Shown here one piece after another: positions 41,415 through 50,886 of a stretch of 53,731 nucleotides of DNA. Below the pieces are notes generated by a model, which worked only from the letters and a program-made list of their open reading frames with translations, had not been told where the DNA came from and ran no database searches. Within the stretch, counting starts at the first letter, position 1. Every line of letters begins with the position of its first letter. The DNA is from Alkalihalobacterium elongatum (GTDB lineage: Bacteria; Bacillota; Bacilli; Bacillales; Bacillaceae_F). The stretch spans positions 1 to 53,731 of the forward strand of contig NZ_WMKZ01000030.1 of NCBI RefSeq assembly GCF_019024285.1, given 5' to 3'. The position numbers and the translations under genes are program-made.

Positions 41415-42164
41415 ATGAAGATAGTTGCTCCAAAACCATTTACATTTGAAGGTGGAAAACGAGCTGTGTTATTACTACACGGTTTTACAGGCAATACAGC
41501 CGATGTAAGAATGCTCGGCAGATATTTACAAGAAAGAGGCTATACATGTCATGCTCCTTTATATAAAGGTCATGGTGTACCGCCTGAAGAACTTGTTCAC
41601 ACGGGCCCTGAAGATTGGTGGAAGGATGTTGAGGAAGGCTACAATTTATTAAAAGAACGTGGCCATGAAGAAATCGCGGTTTGTGGACTTTCGCTGGGAG
41701 GTGTATTTTCTTTAAAACTCGGCTACACTTTACCCGTAATGGGAGTTGTGCCGATGTGTGCACCGATGAACCCAAAGACGCAGGAGTCAATGTATGCTGG
41801 CGTTGTCGAATACGCTAAAGAATATAAGCGCCGCGAAAGAAAAACAGAAGAACAAATCGAGCAAGAAATGGTGGAATTTAAAAAAACACCGATGCAAACG
41901 TTAAATGCACTGCAACAACTCATTAATGGTGTTAGAGAGTATCTCGATCATATTTATTCACCTGTTATGGTCGTACAAGCACGACATGACGAGATGATTG
42001 ATGTGGAAAGTGCCAATATTATATATAACGAAGTGGAAAGTGACGAAAAAGCATTGAAGTGGTATGAAGAATCTACCCATGTCATTACGCTAGACAAAGA
42101 AAAAGAACAATTACACGAAGACGTACATCAATTTTTAGAAACTTTAAATTGGTCGAATACGTAA
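41415..42164 (+). CDS. est: Carboxylesterase (Est30/YvaK type)
   Basis: A 249-residue alpha/beta hydrolase. Nucleophile elbow CGLSLGGVF (G-x-S-x-G), oxyanion loop LLLHGFTGN, catalytic Asp region [15 protein letters not shown], and catalytic His in [11 protein letters not shown]. It resembles the small thermostable carboxylesterases of Geobacillus and B. subtilis YvaK, acting on short-chain esters in the cytosol. Conserved position between secG and rnr. The RBS (AGGTAGG) is moderate; rnr starts 21 bases after its stop. Confidence 0.9.
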   Translation: MKIVAPKPFTFEGGKRAVLLLHGFTGNTADVRMLGRYLQERGYTCHAPLYKGHGVPPEELVHTGPEDWWKDVEEGYNLLKERGHEEIAVCGLSLGGVFSLKLGYTLPVMGVVPMCAPMNPKTQESMYAGVVEYAKEYKRRERKTEEQIEQEMVEFKKTPMQTLNALQQLINGVREYLDHIYSPVMVVQARHDEMIDVESANIIYNEVESDEKALKWYEESTHVITLDKEKEQLHEDVHQFLETLNWSNT

Positions 42165-42185
42165 AAATAGAAAGGAGTGTTACAA

Positions 42186-44522
42186 ATGAATGAAGATAAA
42201 ATTCAACACCTTCTAGCTTTTATGAGAGAAGAGGCGTACAAGCCATTGACGGTCACGGAGCTAGAAGAAGCATTTGGGCTAACAGACTCAAGTGAATTTA
42301 AGGAATTTGTAAAAATTTTAAACCAAATGGAAGAGCAAGGGCTTATCGTTCGTACACGCAGCAATCGCTTCGGTGTTCCTGAACGAATGAATTTAATTAA
42401 AGGAAAAGTTCAAGGGAATGCGAAAGGCTTTGCTTTTATTATTCCAGAAGTACAAGGCGAAACGGATGTTTACGTTTCGCAAAGTGATTTAGGAGGGGCA
42501 ATGAATGGTGATATTGTCCTCGTCCGTCTGCATCCGAAATCAACGGGAACACGTCCAGAAGGTAGTGTCATTCGTATTATTGAGCGTGGTCTACAGCAAA
42601 TCGTTGGTACGTACATAGACCATGAGCAATATGGAATGGTTGTTGCCGATGATAAACGGATCCCAAATGACATCTTTATTCCCAAGACGGCTTCTAAAGG
42701 AGCAGCAGAAGGGCATAAAGTCGTTGTAAAACTTACAAAGTACCCAGAAGGACGTAATAGTGCTGAAGGGGAAGTTACCGAGATTTTAGGGCATAAAAAT
42801 GATCCAGGAATTGATATTTTATCGATTATTCATAAGCACGGATTACCGCAGGAATTTCCACAAGATGTACTTGATCAAGCGGAGAACGTGCCTGATGAAA
42901 TTGATCCAGAAGAAATTAAGAACCGCCGCGATCTTCGTGATAAAACGATCGTTACAATCGATGGTGCCGATGCCAAAGATTTAGACGATGCCGTAAACGT
43001 TGAACGATTGGAAAATGGCAACTATCTACTCGGTGTTCATATTGCAGACGTTAGCTATTATGTAAAAGAAGGTTCGCCGATCGATATTGAAGCCGAGGAA
43101 CGCGGGACGAGTGTGTATTTAGTTGACCGTGTTATTCCAATGATTCCACACCGTCTATCCAATGGAATTTGTAGTTTAAATCCAAAAGTAGACCGATTAA
43201 CGCTCTCGTGTGAAATGGAAATTACACCAGAAGGACAAGTGGTCGGCCACGATATATTCCAAAGTGTTATCCGAACGACAGAAAGAATGACGTATTCAGA
43301 AGTGCGAAAAATTTTACAAGACGAGGACGAAGAAGTACTAAAACGTTTTGAGCCACTCATTCCGTTTTTCAAACAAATGGGTGAGTTAGCAGACATTTTA
43401 CGTAAAAAACGCTTTGAACGTGGTGCGATCGACTTCGACTTCAAAGAAGCAAAAGTTCTAGTCGATGAAGAAGGGAAACCAACGGAAGTTGTTATCCGTG
43501 AGCGGTCAGTAGCCGAGCGCCTAATTGAAGAGTTTATGCTCGCAGCGAATGAAACAATTGCTGAACACTTCCACTGGTTAAAAGTGCCGTTTATCTACCG
43601 TATTCACGATGATCCAAAAGAAGACAAGCTCAATAAATTCTTAGAGTTCATTACGAACTTTGGCTATGTTGTGCGTGGATCAGCAAACTCGATCCACCCG
43701 CGTGCCTTGCAGCAGCTTCTTGAAGCCGTTCGCGGTGAGCCTGAAGAAACGGTCATAAGTACGGTCATGCTTCGTTCGATGCAACAAGCAAAATATGATC
43801 CAGAAAGCTTAGGGCACTTTGGATTATCGACGGAGTTTTACACACATTTTACGTCACCGATCCGCCGTTACCCTGATTTAATCGTGCACCGTTTGATTCG
43901 CACGTATTTAATCGAAGGCAAAACAGACGAGAAAACCCAGAGTCATTGGAAAAACCGTCTTGATGAAATTGCGAAGCACTCATCTGAAATGGAACGTCGT
44001 GCGGTAGATGCAGAACGTGAAACCGATGAAGTGAAGAAAGCGCAGTTTATGGAAGATAAAATTGGCGAAACATTCACTGGTATTATTAGTGGTGTAACGA
44101 ACTTTGGTATCTTCGTCGAGTTAGAAAATACAATCGAAGGTCTCGTTCACGTTAGTTACTTAACGGATGATTATTATAGCTATGATGAGCGTTCGTATGC
44201 GATGATCGGTGAACGCACAGGCAATGTATTTCGTATTGGGGATGAGCTTGAAGTCCGTTGTATTAACGTCAACGTTGAAGAGTCATCGATCGACTTTGAA
44301 ATCGTCGGCATGAAAGAGCCTGCGAAGAAACGCGAGCGTAAAGCGTCTCCTAAAGTCATCGTCGGTCCAAAGCGCGGCAAAAAACCAGGCGGAGGAAAAG
44401 ATGGTGGACAAGGTGCTGGAGATTCAGATAAGAAAAATAAAGGCAAGCGTAAAAAGAAAAAAGGCTTTTATGAAAATGCCCCAAGAAGTAAACGTAACAA
44501 AGGGAAAAAGAAAAAGCGCTAA
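42186..44522 (+). CDS. rnr: Ribonuclease R
   Basis: A 778-residue 3'-5' exoribonuclease able to degrade structured RNA, also used on non-stop mRNAs with tmRNA. An N-terminal HTH/cold-shock part ([16 protein letters not shown]) is followed by the RNB catalytic domain with the metal-binding aspartates in [26 protein letters not shown], and [11 protein letters not shown]. An S1 domain follows ([18 protein letters not shown]). The C-terminal ~70 residues are a Lys/Gly-rich basic tail ([18 protein letters not shown]). ATG 42186 follows AAGGAGTG. Functionally linked to smpB and ssrA just downstream. Confidence 0.97.
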   Translation: MNEDKIQHLLAFMREEAYKPLTVTELEEAFGLTDSSEFKEFVKILNQMEEQGLIVRTRSNRFGVPERMNLIKGKVQGNAKGFAFIIPEVQGETDVYVSQSDLGGAMNGDIVLVRLHPKSTGTRPEGSVIRIIERGLQQIVGTYIDHEQYGMVVADDKRIPNDIFIPKTASKGAAEGHKVVVKLTKYPEGRNSAEGEVTEILGHKNDPGIDILSIIHKHGLPQEFPQDVLDQAENVPDEIDPEEIKNRRDLRDKTIVTIDGADAKDLDDAVNVERLENGNYLLGVHIADVSYYVKEGSPIDIEAEERGTSVYLVDRVIPMIPHRLSNGICSLNPKVDRLTLSCEMEITPEGQVVGHDIFQSVIRTTERMTYSEVRKILQDEDEEVLKRFEPLIPFFKQMGELADILRKKRFERGAIDFDFKEAKVLVDEEGKPTEVVIRERSVAERLIEEFMLAANETIAEHFHWLKVPFIYRIHDDPKEDKLNKFLEFITNFGYVVRGSANSIHPRALQQLLEAVRGEPEETVISTVMLRSMQQAKYDPESLGHFGLSTEFYTHFTSPIRRYPDLIVHRLIRTYLIEGKTDEKTQSHWKNRLDEIAKHSSEMERRAVDAERETDEVKKAQFMEDKIGETFTGIISGVTNFGIFVELENTIEGLVHVSYLTDDYYSYDERSYAMIGERTGNVFRIGDELEVRCINVNVEESSIDFEIVGMKEPAKKRERKASPKVIVGPKRGKKPGGGKDGGQGAGDSDKKNKGKRKKKKGFYENAPRSKRNKGKKKKR

Positions 44523-44572
44523 TTTTTAGTTGAAGTAATATTTGCTTTTGAAAATTAGAAATTAACACTCAT

Positions 44573-44715
44573 GCGAGGCTGCATTGAAAGTGTCACTACT
44601 TGTATTAGTTGAATGGGCGCTGTTCATTACTTTGACAGTGCTCTTCTCCTAAAGTTGTACGTTGTAGTGCGTACAACTTGGTGATGACACATTACTGTAG
44701 CCTCGTTTTGTTTGT
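44573..44715 (+). other. Multi-branched RNA structure between rnr and smpB
   Basis: A closing stem GAGGCTGCA / TGTAGCCTC (44574-44583 with 44696-44705, one G-U) and GTGTCA/TGACAC (44590-44595 with 44685-44690) enclose two hairpins. Hairpin A is GGGCGCTGT / ACAGTGCTC (44615-44623 with 44635-44643, wobbles). Hairpin B is AAGTTGTACG / CGTACAACTT (44652-44661 with 44670-44679, perfect). TTTTGTTTGTTTG follows. It may be an elaborate terminator for rnr or a structured RNA. I do not recognise a known riboswitch. Confidence 0.6.
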
Positions 44716-44748
44716 TTGTGCTATCCTATAGGATTTTTCCCGTGAATT

Positions 44749-44757
44749 TGTTATAAT
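44749..44757 (+). promoter_or_regulatory. Extended -10 promoter of smpB
   Basis: TGTTATAAT at 44749-44757 is a perfect extended -10; the -35 is weak. The start of smpB is about 38 bases further on. Confidence 0.6.
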
Positions 44758-44794
44758 AGGACAACGACGTCAAAAAATGGTAGGTGTATGAGAA

Positions 44795-45262
44795 ATGGCG
44801 AAAAAAGACAGTAATGTCATTGCTCAAAATAAAAAGGCATCCCATGATTATCATATCGAAGAAACGTTTGAAGCTGGGATGGTATTGCAAGGAACGGAGA
44901 TCAAGTCGATCCGTGCGGGTAAAATGAATATAAAAGATGCATTTGCTAAAATACAAAACGGTGAAATGTTCTTATGGAACGCACACATTAGTCCATACGA
45001 ACAAGGAAACCGTTATAATCATGATCCTTTACGGACGAGAAAATTATTGCTCCACAAAAAGGAAATTAACAAACTAATTGGTGCTTCTAAGGAACAAGGC
45101 TATGCCATCGTTCCATTAAAAGTCTATATTAAAAACGGCTTCGCTAAAGTATTAATTGGGCTTGCAAAAGGTAAAAAGAAGTTCGATAAACGTGAAGACT
45201 TGAAAAAGAAAGATGCAAAACGTGAAATTGAACGTGCCTTTCGCGACAAGCAACGCGTTTAA
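44795..45262 (+). CDS. smpB: SsrA-binding protein SmpB
   Basis: A 155-residue RNA-binding protein that delivers tmRNA to stalled ribosomes. The OB-fold core is visible with [19 protein letters not shown] and [13 protein letters not shown]-like [36 protein letters not shown] leads into the basic C-terminal tail (KRETIKER-type, here [15 protein letters not shown]) that enters the mRNA channel. GGTAGGTG is the RBS. It directly precedes its RNA partner ssrA. Confidence 0.97.
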   Translation: MAKKDSNVIAQNKKASHDYHIEETFEAGMVLQGTEIKSIRAGKMNIKDAFAKIQNGEMFLWNAHISPYEQGNRYNHDPLRTRKLLLHKKEINKLIGASKEQGYAIVPLKVYIKNGFAKVLIGLAKGKKKFDKREDLKKKDAKREIERAFRDKQRV

Positions 45263-45371
45263 AGTAATGCGTTGCTCTGCTCACGAGCAGTAATTTTATC
45301 TGCTGTACTGGTTTCAGTTATTGTTCGATTTCATATAGGATCGACTTTTATGGACTTACAGGATTTGTCAT

Positions 45372-45399
45372 TTGAAAACTGGTGCAGATATGCTATAAT
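45372..45399 (+). promoter_or_regulatory. ssrA promoter
   Basis: TTGAAA (45372-45377), 16 bases, TATAAT (45394-45399) with an upstream TGC, about 100 bases before the mature tmRNA 5' end, implying a 5' leader removed in processing. Confidence 0.8.
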
Positions 45400-45506
45400 G
45401 TAATTCCAGAGGGCGAGATAATTGCTTCTGGATTTACAACTAGCTCATGTAGCTTACTTTTGTTTAGCAGTTGCGTCTGAATAAGTCGCACAGCTATTTA
45501 TAATCT

Positions 45507-45866
45507 GGGGACGTTACGGATTCGACAGGGGTGGGTTGAGCTTAGGTTGCGAGTCGAGGGGGTCGGCCTCGTTAAAACGCCAACGCCTATAACTGGCAAA
45601 ACAAACAATAACTTCGCAGTAGCAGCTTAATAGCGCTTTGCGGTTCCACCCTCCATCGCCCATGTGGTAGGGAACGGGACTCACTCTTAGTGGGCTACGC
45701 TGGCTGTCCTCAGTCTGTGGACGAAGGAAGAGATTAATCAGACTAGCCTTACCGAAGCCTGTTGCTGGGCCGACGTAAGTGCGAAATGCTAATACAGTAA
45801 CTACGCTCGTAGAAGCTTAAGTGTCGACATCTTTGGACGCGGGTTCGACTCCCGCCGTCTCCACCA
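45507..45866 (+). ncRNA. ssrA: Transfer-messenger RNA (tmRNA)
   Basis: The 5' end GGGGACGTTACGG pairs with the 3' acceptor CGTCTCC, followed by ACCA; the T arm reads GGGTTCGACTCCC. The encoded tag starts at the GGC resume codon at 45595 and reads GKTNNNFAVAA to TAA at 45628-45630, followed by a second stop TAG. With the alanine carried by the tmRNA the degradation tag is AGKTNNNFAVAA. Its C-terminal AA fits recognition by ClpXP; clpP is at 30.3 kb. The 360-base length is normal for Bacillus. A terminator follows at 45880. Confidence 0.97.
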
Positions 45867-45879
45867 ATATATCGTGAAG

Positions 45880-45906
45880 AAGACCACCGTGTTAGGTGGT
45901 CTTTTT
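45880..45906 (+). terminator. Terminator of ssrA
   Basis: AAGACCACC / GGTGGTCTT, loop GTGTTA, followed by TTT. Confidence 0.93.
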
Positions 45907-45931
45907 GCTTGGTTTTATAGGAAAAGTCTGC

Positions 45932-46050
45932 TCGGATCATAAATATAGTAGTTTGGATCATAAATTGAAAGTTAGGATCATAAATGCATTAGTTCGGATC
46001 ATAAATTCGAAATTAGGATCATAAATAAGCCAACTTGGATCATATAAATA
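45932..46050. repeat. Degenerate 20.5-bp tandem array (array 20-B)
   Basis: GGATCATAAAT units with ATA(T)AA cores at 45939, 45960, 45980, 46001, 46021 and 46042: steps strictly alternating 21, 20, 21, 20, 21. The spacer between cores reads ...AGTTT / AGTTA / AGTTC. Closest relative is array 20-A at 15811. It lies between the ssrA terminator and the NERD gene and ends about 30 bases before the latter's start. Confidence 0.88.
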
Positions 46051-46078
46051 AATTTTTTTATCAAATAGAAGGAATATT

Positions 46079-47071
46079 ATGCGCATTTATAGAAATTCTC
46101 TCTCAACAATGAGAGGAGTTGATGTTTTGATTAAAAAAAATCGAAGTGTACCAATAAAAATACAAAAATTAAATGCTCTTTTAAGAAGATTGCCTTTTAA
46201 TCATCCCAAAAAGAGTAGACTTCAAGAAGAATTGGCGAAGAGTATGGCAGGGTACAATGGAGAAAAGTCGATTGACTTTCATTTGTCCTTTCTTGATCCT
46301 AGAGCTTTTATTATTCTTCACGATATTCGCATGGATGATGGAGATGGAAGGTATTTTCAGATTGATACATTAATTTTTTCCACCAAATTTGCTCTACTAC
46401 TAGAGGTTAAGAACATATCTGGAACATTAATTTTTGACAGAACGTATAACCAACTTCTCCGCATCATCAATGATAAAGAAGAGGGTTTCCCCGACCCTAT
46501 CTTACAGGTAACACGTCAAAAAAAGCAATTAGGTGAATGGTGGGTGAAGCAGAAGTTACCGTTACCACCGATAAGCTCACTAATTGTGATTAGTAATCCT
46601 TCTACAATTATTAAGTCAGCCCCAAGTAATCAAGTCATTCACGCTGCCTCACTTCCATATCATATTTCAAAACTAACCCAACAATTTAAAGAAGAAATAC
46701 TTACCCAAAAAGAAATGAAAAAACTGTCCTCACTTATTCTCAAACAGCATGTTTCATTAGATCAAGACTTATTAAATCAATACGATATATTAAAAGAAGA
46801 TATTCTAACTGGTGTTCATTGTCCTAGTTGTTATCATATTCCAATGCAAAGACAGAGAGGCACTTGGTTTTGTCATGCATGTCAAAGTAATTCTATTGAT
46901 GCTCATAAATTAGCTTTAATTGATTATAAGCTTTTAATAGGAGATACAATATCAAATAATCAGTTTAGACATTTTTGTCATATATCATCTAAATCAATAG
47001 CATCAAAACTACTCGCTGCATTGGAGCTGGAACCTATAGGTAATAGAAAGGGACGAAAATACAAATTATAG
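46079..47071 (+). CDS. NERD-domain protein with C-terminal zinc-ribbon-like segment
   Basis: A 330-residue protein. Residues ~65-175 carry a NERD (nuclease-related) domain with NGEKSIDFHLSFL, HDIRMDDGDGRYFQIDTLIF and LLLEVKNISGTL, including the D...EVK pattern of the PD-(D/E)XK nuclease fold. From ~250 the protein has CPSCYHIP and CHAC, a probable zinc ribbon, then a basic end (GNRKGRKYKL). It could cleave or bind nucleic acid; this is inferred. GAAGGA precedes the ATG. Codon use is noticeably AT-rich compared with neighbours. It lies directly beyond ssrA, a frequent integration site, but no integrase or duplicated ssrA end is visible. Confidence 0.78.
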   Translation: MRIYRNSLSTMRGVDVLIKKNRSVPIKIQKLNALLRRLPFNHPKKSRLQEELAKSMAGYNGEKSIDFHLSFLDPRAFIILHDIRMDDGDGRYFQIDTLIFSTKFALLLEVKNISGTLIFDRTYNQLLRIINDKEEGFPDPILQVTRQKKQLGEWWVKQKLPLPPISSLIVISNPSTIIKSAPSNQVIHAASLPYHISKLTQQFKEEILTQKEMKKLSSLILKQHVSLDQDLLNQYDILKEDILTGVHCPSCYHIPMQRQRGTWFCHACQSNSIDAHKLALIDYKLLIGDTISNNQFRHFCHISSKSIASKLLAALELEPIGNRKGRKYKL

Positions 47072-47109
47072 AAACTAACGAAACAAAAAATAAAAGCTAC
47101 AACTAATCA

Positions 47110-48354
47110 TCATCCCATCCTCTTAACAGTCTCTCCATGTTTATCAAGCATCTCACCCTCCACACGCACTTCCCGCCGTAACTCCACTCGAATCATAATC
47201 ACCATCACAAGGGCAATCAGAATCAATCCGCAAATGGTCGAGACGATTCCTGTCCAGGCAAAATTCTCCCAGATGACGCCGCCGCTCGTGCCGATGACAC
47301 TTGAACCGAGATAATAGCACAGTAAATAGAGAGAAGCCGCTTGCGATTTATAATTCGTTGCCAACTCGCCGACCATGCTGCTCGCGATCGAGTGACTACC
47401 GAAAAAGCCGAACGTAAAAATAGCTAGCGCCAACAAAAGGAGCCATAGACTTTCACTTAACGTTAAAAGGGTACCAACGAGCATGATGAGAATGGTCAAA
47501 GGAAGCATCGTTTGTTTGCCATATTGATCACTCACTCTCCCCATATAAGTTGAGCTAAATGTTCCAACTAAATATATGAGAAAAACGAGGCCAATTAACG
47601 TTTGGCTTAAAAAATAAGGAGGAGCCATTAGAACAAAGCTAATGTAGTTATAAACGGTCACAAACCCGCCCATTAAAACAAATGAAATGGTATAGAGGCC
47701 AAGTAATTTTCGATCTTTTAAATTGTACAGTAACGAGGGCCATAGCTGCTTAAGTGAATACTTGGTTCGCTTCGAATGCACATCAACGGGAAGTAGCATC
47801 CAAAATAGAACGCTAAGGAATACGCTAATGCCCCCAATGACGAGTAGGGCGATTTGCCATGAAAACCAATCCGTCAAAACACCCGTTACAAGTCGGCCTG
47901 AAAGCCCGCCGAGTGTCGTTCCGCTTACGTAAATACCCATGACCACACCTAATGTTTTCGGGTGGAACTCTTCACTTACATATGTCATTGCGATACTCGG
48001 AAATCCAGCGAGTGCAATTCCTTGGAGGACGCGAATAAAAAGTAGGCTTGTATAACTAGTGCTGAAAGCAGACAAAATGCAAAGGATTGATGAGATAATG
48101 AGCGCCAAGGTCATCATTCGTTTACGTCCGGTCGAATCAGAGACAGTAGCCGCTATTAGCATCGTCACCGCTAAAAAACCAGTAGTTACCGATAGTGCGA
48201 GACTTGCCACTGCAGGCGTCACATCAAATTCCATTGAGAAAACCGGAATGAGTGTTTGCATGGAATATAAAATCATAAAGCTAACGAAGCTTCCAGAAAA
48301 CAAAGCAATAATCGTTTTATAGTAACTTGAGTCGTTTTTAGTAATGTAATTCAA
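47110..48354 (-). CDS. MFS transporter, YybF-like
   Basis: A 414-residue major facilitator with twelve hydrophobic helices. The loop 2-3 motif ATVSDSTGRKRMM matches the MFS signature (G-x-x-x-D-R/K-x-G-R-R/K), with the central loop around LLPVDVHSKRTKYSLK. The family (YybF in B. subtilis, YnfM in E. coli) is classed as putative drug/aromatic efflux; the substrate is unknown. It is transcribed divergently from the LysR gene at 48764, the arrangement of yybE/yybF, and likely controlled by it. The minus-strand start has GGAGAAGGAAACC just upstream. Confidence 0.82.
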   Translation of the reverse strand: MNYITKNDSSYYKTIIALFSGSFVSFMILYSMQTLIPVFSMEFDVTPAVASLALSVTTGFLAVTMLIAATVSDSTGRKRMMTLALIISSILCILSAFSTSYTSLLFIRVLQGIALAGFPSIAMTYVSEEFHPKTLGVVMGIYVSGTTLGGLSGRLVTGVLTDWFSWQIALLVIGGISVFLSVLFWMLLPVDVHSKRTKYSLKQLWPSLLYNLKDRKLLGLYTISFVLMGGFVTVYNYISFVLMAPPYFLSQTLIGLVFLIYLVGTFSSTYMGRVSDQYGKQTMLPLTILIMLVGTLLTLSESLWLLLLALAIFTFGFFGSHSIASSMVGELATNYKSQAASLYLLCYYLGSSVIGTSGGVIWENFAWTGIVSTICGLILIALVMVIMIRVELRREVRVEGEMLDKHGETVKRMG

Positions 48355-48527
48355 GGTTTCCTTCTCCTTTTTTTCTAGTCAGGTTGAAACTTAAAAGTCT
48401 TTATTAAACTTAATGCACTTAGTAAAGCGAAGCTAATAAAACCGATCAATTCCTTTCATACCATTTTAATGTTACTTAAAAATTTACATAATTCTCAAAG
48501 TCTTAATCACTTAAAACTGGCATCATT

Positions 48528-48650
48528 CAAAGCTCCGAATTACTCTACTCAAAACTCGCTTCCTCTAATATTTCGCTTCCTCCAAAACATCACTCTATTC
48601 AAACCTGCACTTTCCTCAAAATCGCCTTCCTAAAGCATTTCTTTTTCTCC
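48528..48650. repeat. Degenerate ~17-bp pyrimidine-rich array in the divergent gap (array 17-B)
   Basis: Units like CTTCCTCAAAATCGC: the base before the A run lies at 48528, 48550, (48566), 48583, 48600, 48617 and 48631, steps near 17 (22, 16, 17, 17, 17, 14). Poor conservation. The rest of the gap 48355-48763 has no gene. Confidence 0.45.
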
Positions 48651-48715
48651 CAACACTTCATCAACATAGTTGTATCTTTAATCATACTTTTGACAACTGA
48701 TAACTTCCAATTTAT

Positions 48716-48730
48716 AATTTTCATAAAATT
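48716..48730. promoter_or_regulatory. Putative LysR-type operator
   Basis: AATTTTCATAAAATT is a perfect palindrome around a 3-base centre, containing a T-N11-A pattern, 34 bases before the LysR start. Position fits autoregulation and control of the divergent transporter gene. Confidence 0.45.
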
Positions 48731-48763
48731 GATGCAAAAATGTAATGGAAACGGGTGAGTGTA

Positions 48764-49651
48764 ATGGAATGGCAGCAATTAGAGTATTTTCAACGATTAG
48801 CCCAAGTGCAGCATTTTACGCGTGCAGCAGAAAGTCTTTATATTTCACAGCCTGCATTAAGTCGATCGATAGCCAGATTAGAAAAAGATTTAGGAGTACC
48901 ACTCTTTGAGCGAAACGGTAGATCTGTGCAATTGAGCCGGTACGGGAAAATCTTTTTAACGAGAGTAAATGAGGCCCTTCTCTTAATAGAGGAAGGGAAG
49001 CAAGAAATTAACGACATCATTCATCCTGATCAAGGCCAAATTGCGCTTTCCTTTTTACATACATTAGGGTCACACCTAGTGCCAGAACTCATAGGCGAAT
49101 ATCGAAAATCCTATCCAGATGTCCAGTTTCAGCTTTTTCAAAGTACGGCAGACATTTTAATTGAGCAGCTCATGACATGGGAGATTGATTTATGTTTAAC
49201 ATCCGAGCCCATTCAAACAGATGGGTTTAAATGGGAAAAGTTATTTAGTGAACAATTATACGTGATTGTTCCGAAGGCGCATCGATTAGCAAAGAGAGAA
49301 TCTATAAAATTAGAGGAAATAGGTGAAGAACCATTTATTGGTTTTAAAGAAGGCATTGGCTTACGGACTATTACTGATCGGCTTTGTCAAAAGGCGGGTT
49401 TCAAACCTAACGTGATGTTTGAAGGCCAAGAGGTTTCGACGGTTAATGGGCTCGTATCTGCTGGTCTTGGTGTTAGTTTAATTCCTGATAGAAAAGGCTT
49501 AGATGAAACAGAGGTTTCAAAGTTAGAGGTTGTAAACCATGAATGCACACGGTCTATTGGAGTTGCTTGGGTGGAAGGAAGGTATATGTCGCCGATTGTA
49601 CAGAAGTTTAAATCATTTGTTATTGAACAATTTAAAAGTACTAGTATATAA
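48764..49651 (+). CDS. LysR-family transcriptional regulator, YybE-like
   Basis: A 295-residue LTTR. The N-terminal wHTH contains RLAQVQHFTRAAESLYISQ and the recognition helix PALSRSIARLEKDLG; the C-terminal substrate-binding domain has the periplasmic-binding-protein fold (IALSFLHTLGSHLVPELIGE). Its ligand is unknown. ATG 48764 follows GGGTGAG; the frame upstream adds three residues only. It is divergent from the YybF-like transporter, which it probably regulates, as in the B. subtilis yybE-yybF arrangement. Confidence 0.85.
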   Translation: MEWQQLEYFQRLAQVQHFTRAAESLYISQPALSRSIARLEKDLGVPLFERNGRSVQLSRYGKIFLTRVNEALLLIEEGKQEINDIIHPDQGQIALSFLHTLGSHLVPELIGEYRKSYPDVQFQLFQSTADILIEQLMTWEIDLCLTSEPIQTDGFKWEKLFSEQLYVIVPKAHRLAKRESIKLEEIGEEPFIGFKEGIGLRTITDRLCQKAGFKPNVMFEGQEVSTVNGLVSAGLGVSLIPDRKGLDETEVSKLEVVNHECTRSIGVAWVEGRYMSPIVQKFKSFVIEQFKSTSI

Positions 49652-49777
49652 GTCCTGTTTAAGTGGTGATTCCGTTTACAGAATAGTAATAGAAGTGTAT
49701 TCTTGTAATAAAGACAAGATTTTACAATTTTTGCAGCTGAAAGGGATCTAGAATCATACATACTATGGGGGATAACA

Positions 49778-50833
49778 ATGAATGAAGAAAATGCCTTTCG
49801 TTTTGTTGGCTGTCGCCTTAAAAGGGATTTATATAATGAACAAGGTGAATTATTAGTTAAAAAAGGAACGATATTATCTGAATTACATGTCAGACGGTTA
49901 ATTGAGATGGAGTTTGATTTAGACAAATATAAGTACAATATAGTACCTTTGCTAGCGAAGGCACTATTAACCCCATTTCAGCAAGATCTATTAATCACGA
50001 ATACCGTAGGAGAAATCAGAGATATTTTTTCTAAAGTAAAAGACAATGATACGGTATTGCTAGAAGTCGAGGAAAAAGTGTTACCTGTTGTCGAACAAAT
50101 ATCATTAAATTATGATTTAGCGACACTAATGAATGGGATTTTAAGCAAGGATGATTATACGTACAGGCATAATATCGGGGTCTCCGTTCTTGCTGCGCTC
50201 TTGGCTAAATGGCTTGGTTTTTCTCCAGAAGAAATAAAAACGATTTCTCTTGGAGGCCTCTTGCATGATATAGGTAAGCTGAACATTCCAGATGAAATTT
50301 TACTTAAGCAGGGACCACTGACAAATGAAGAATATGATGAAATTAAAAATCATCCGCTTTACGGTTATGAGATTTTAAATAAAAGTGGGCACTTTGGTCA
50401 AGAGATTTGTTTAATGGCACTGGAGCATCATGAAAGAGAAAATGGAAAAGGTTATCCTTATGGTAAGAATGCGGATGAAGTTCATCTGTATTCAAAAATT
50501 ATTGCGATAGCTGATATTTTTCATGCGATGACTTCAGATCGTGTTTACCGTAATCAAATTGCCTTGTATGAAGTACTGAAACAAATGAAGACGGAAGCGT
50601 TTGGGAAATTAGACCCGAAAATGACGTATATATTTATCCAAAGAATTATGGAAATGTCGATAGGTAATCAAGTCTATTTGAATGACGGCTCAATCGGTCA
50701 AATTGTATTTGTCTATCACGATGATCCCATTAACCCAGTTATTAACTTAGATGGAGAGCTTAAAGACTTGCGTTATTCGCCGCTTTATATCGTTTCATTC
50801 GTGTCGTTCACCAATCATACAGAAACAGCATAA
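49778..50833 (+). CDS. HD-GYP domain protein (probable cyclic dinucleotide phosphodiesterase)
   Basis: A 351-residue protein. Residues ~1-110 are not recognised. The HD-GYP domain covers ~125-300: the metal-binding HD pair is at 163-164 (LLHDIGKLNIPDEIL), NHPLYGYEIL follows, then the HH at 217-218 (ALEHHERENGKGYP) with GYP at 225-227, and DIFHAMTSDRVYR. All key residues are present, so hydrolysis of c-di-GMP (or cGAMP) is plausible. No membrane segment or sensory domain is obvious. GGGGGATAAC precedes the ATG. It stands alone between lysR and a terminator. Confidence 0.88.
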   Translation: MNEENAFRFVGCRLKRDLYNEQGELLVKKGTILSELHVRRLIEMEFDLDKYKYNIVPLLAKALLTPFQQDLLITNTVGEIRDIFSKVKDNDTVLLEVEEKVLPVVEQISLNYDLATLMNGILSKDDYTYRHNIGVSVLAALLAKWLGFSPEEIKTISLGGLLHDIGKLNIPDEILLKQGPLTNEEYDEIKNHPLYGYEILNKSGHFGQEICLMALEHHERENGKGYPYGKNADEVHLYSKIIAIADIFHAMTSDRVYRNQIALYEVLKQMKTEAFGKLDPKMTYIFIQRIMEMSIGNQVYLNDGSIGQIVFVYHDDPINPVINLDGELKDLRYSPLYIVSFVSFTNHTETA

Positions 50834-50840
50834 TGATAAG

Positions 50841-50866
50841 CACAGGAATATTTCCTGTGTTTTTTT
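50841..50866 (+). terminator. Terminator after the HD-GYP gene
   Basis: CACAGGA / TCCTGTG with an ATATT-type loop, followed by TTTTTTT. Confidence 0.9.
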
Positions 50867-50886
50867 GAACTATACAATCAAACAAT

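Noticed and set aside
45749-45961. Minus-strand 70-codon gene
   Set aside because: It is the complement of the tmRNA 3' part and the terminator.
45507-47071. Genomic island with integrase at ssrA
   Set aside because: No integrase gene and no second copy of the tmRNA 3' end are visible downstream in the window.
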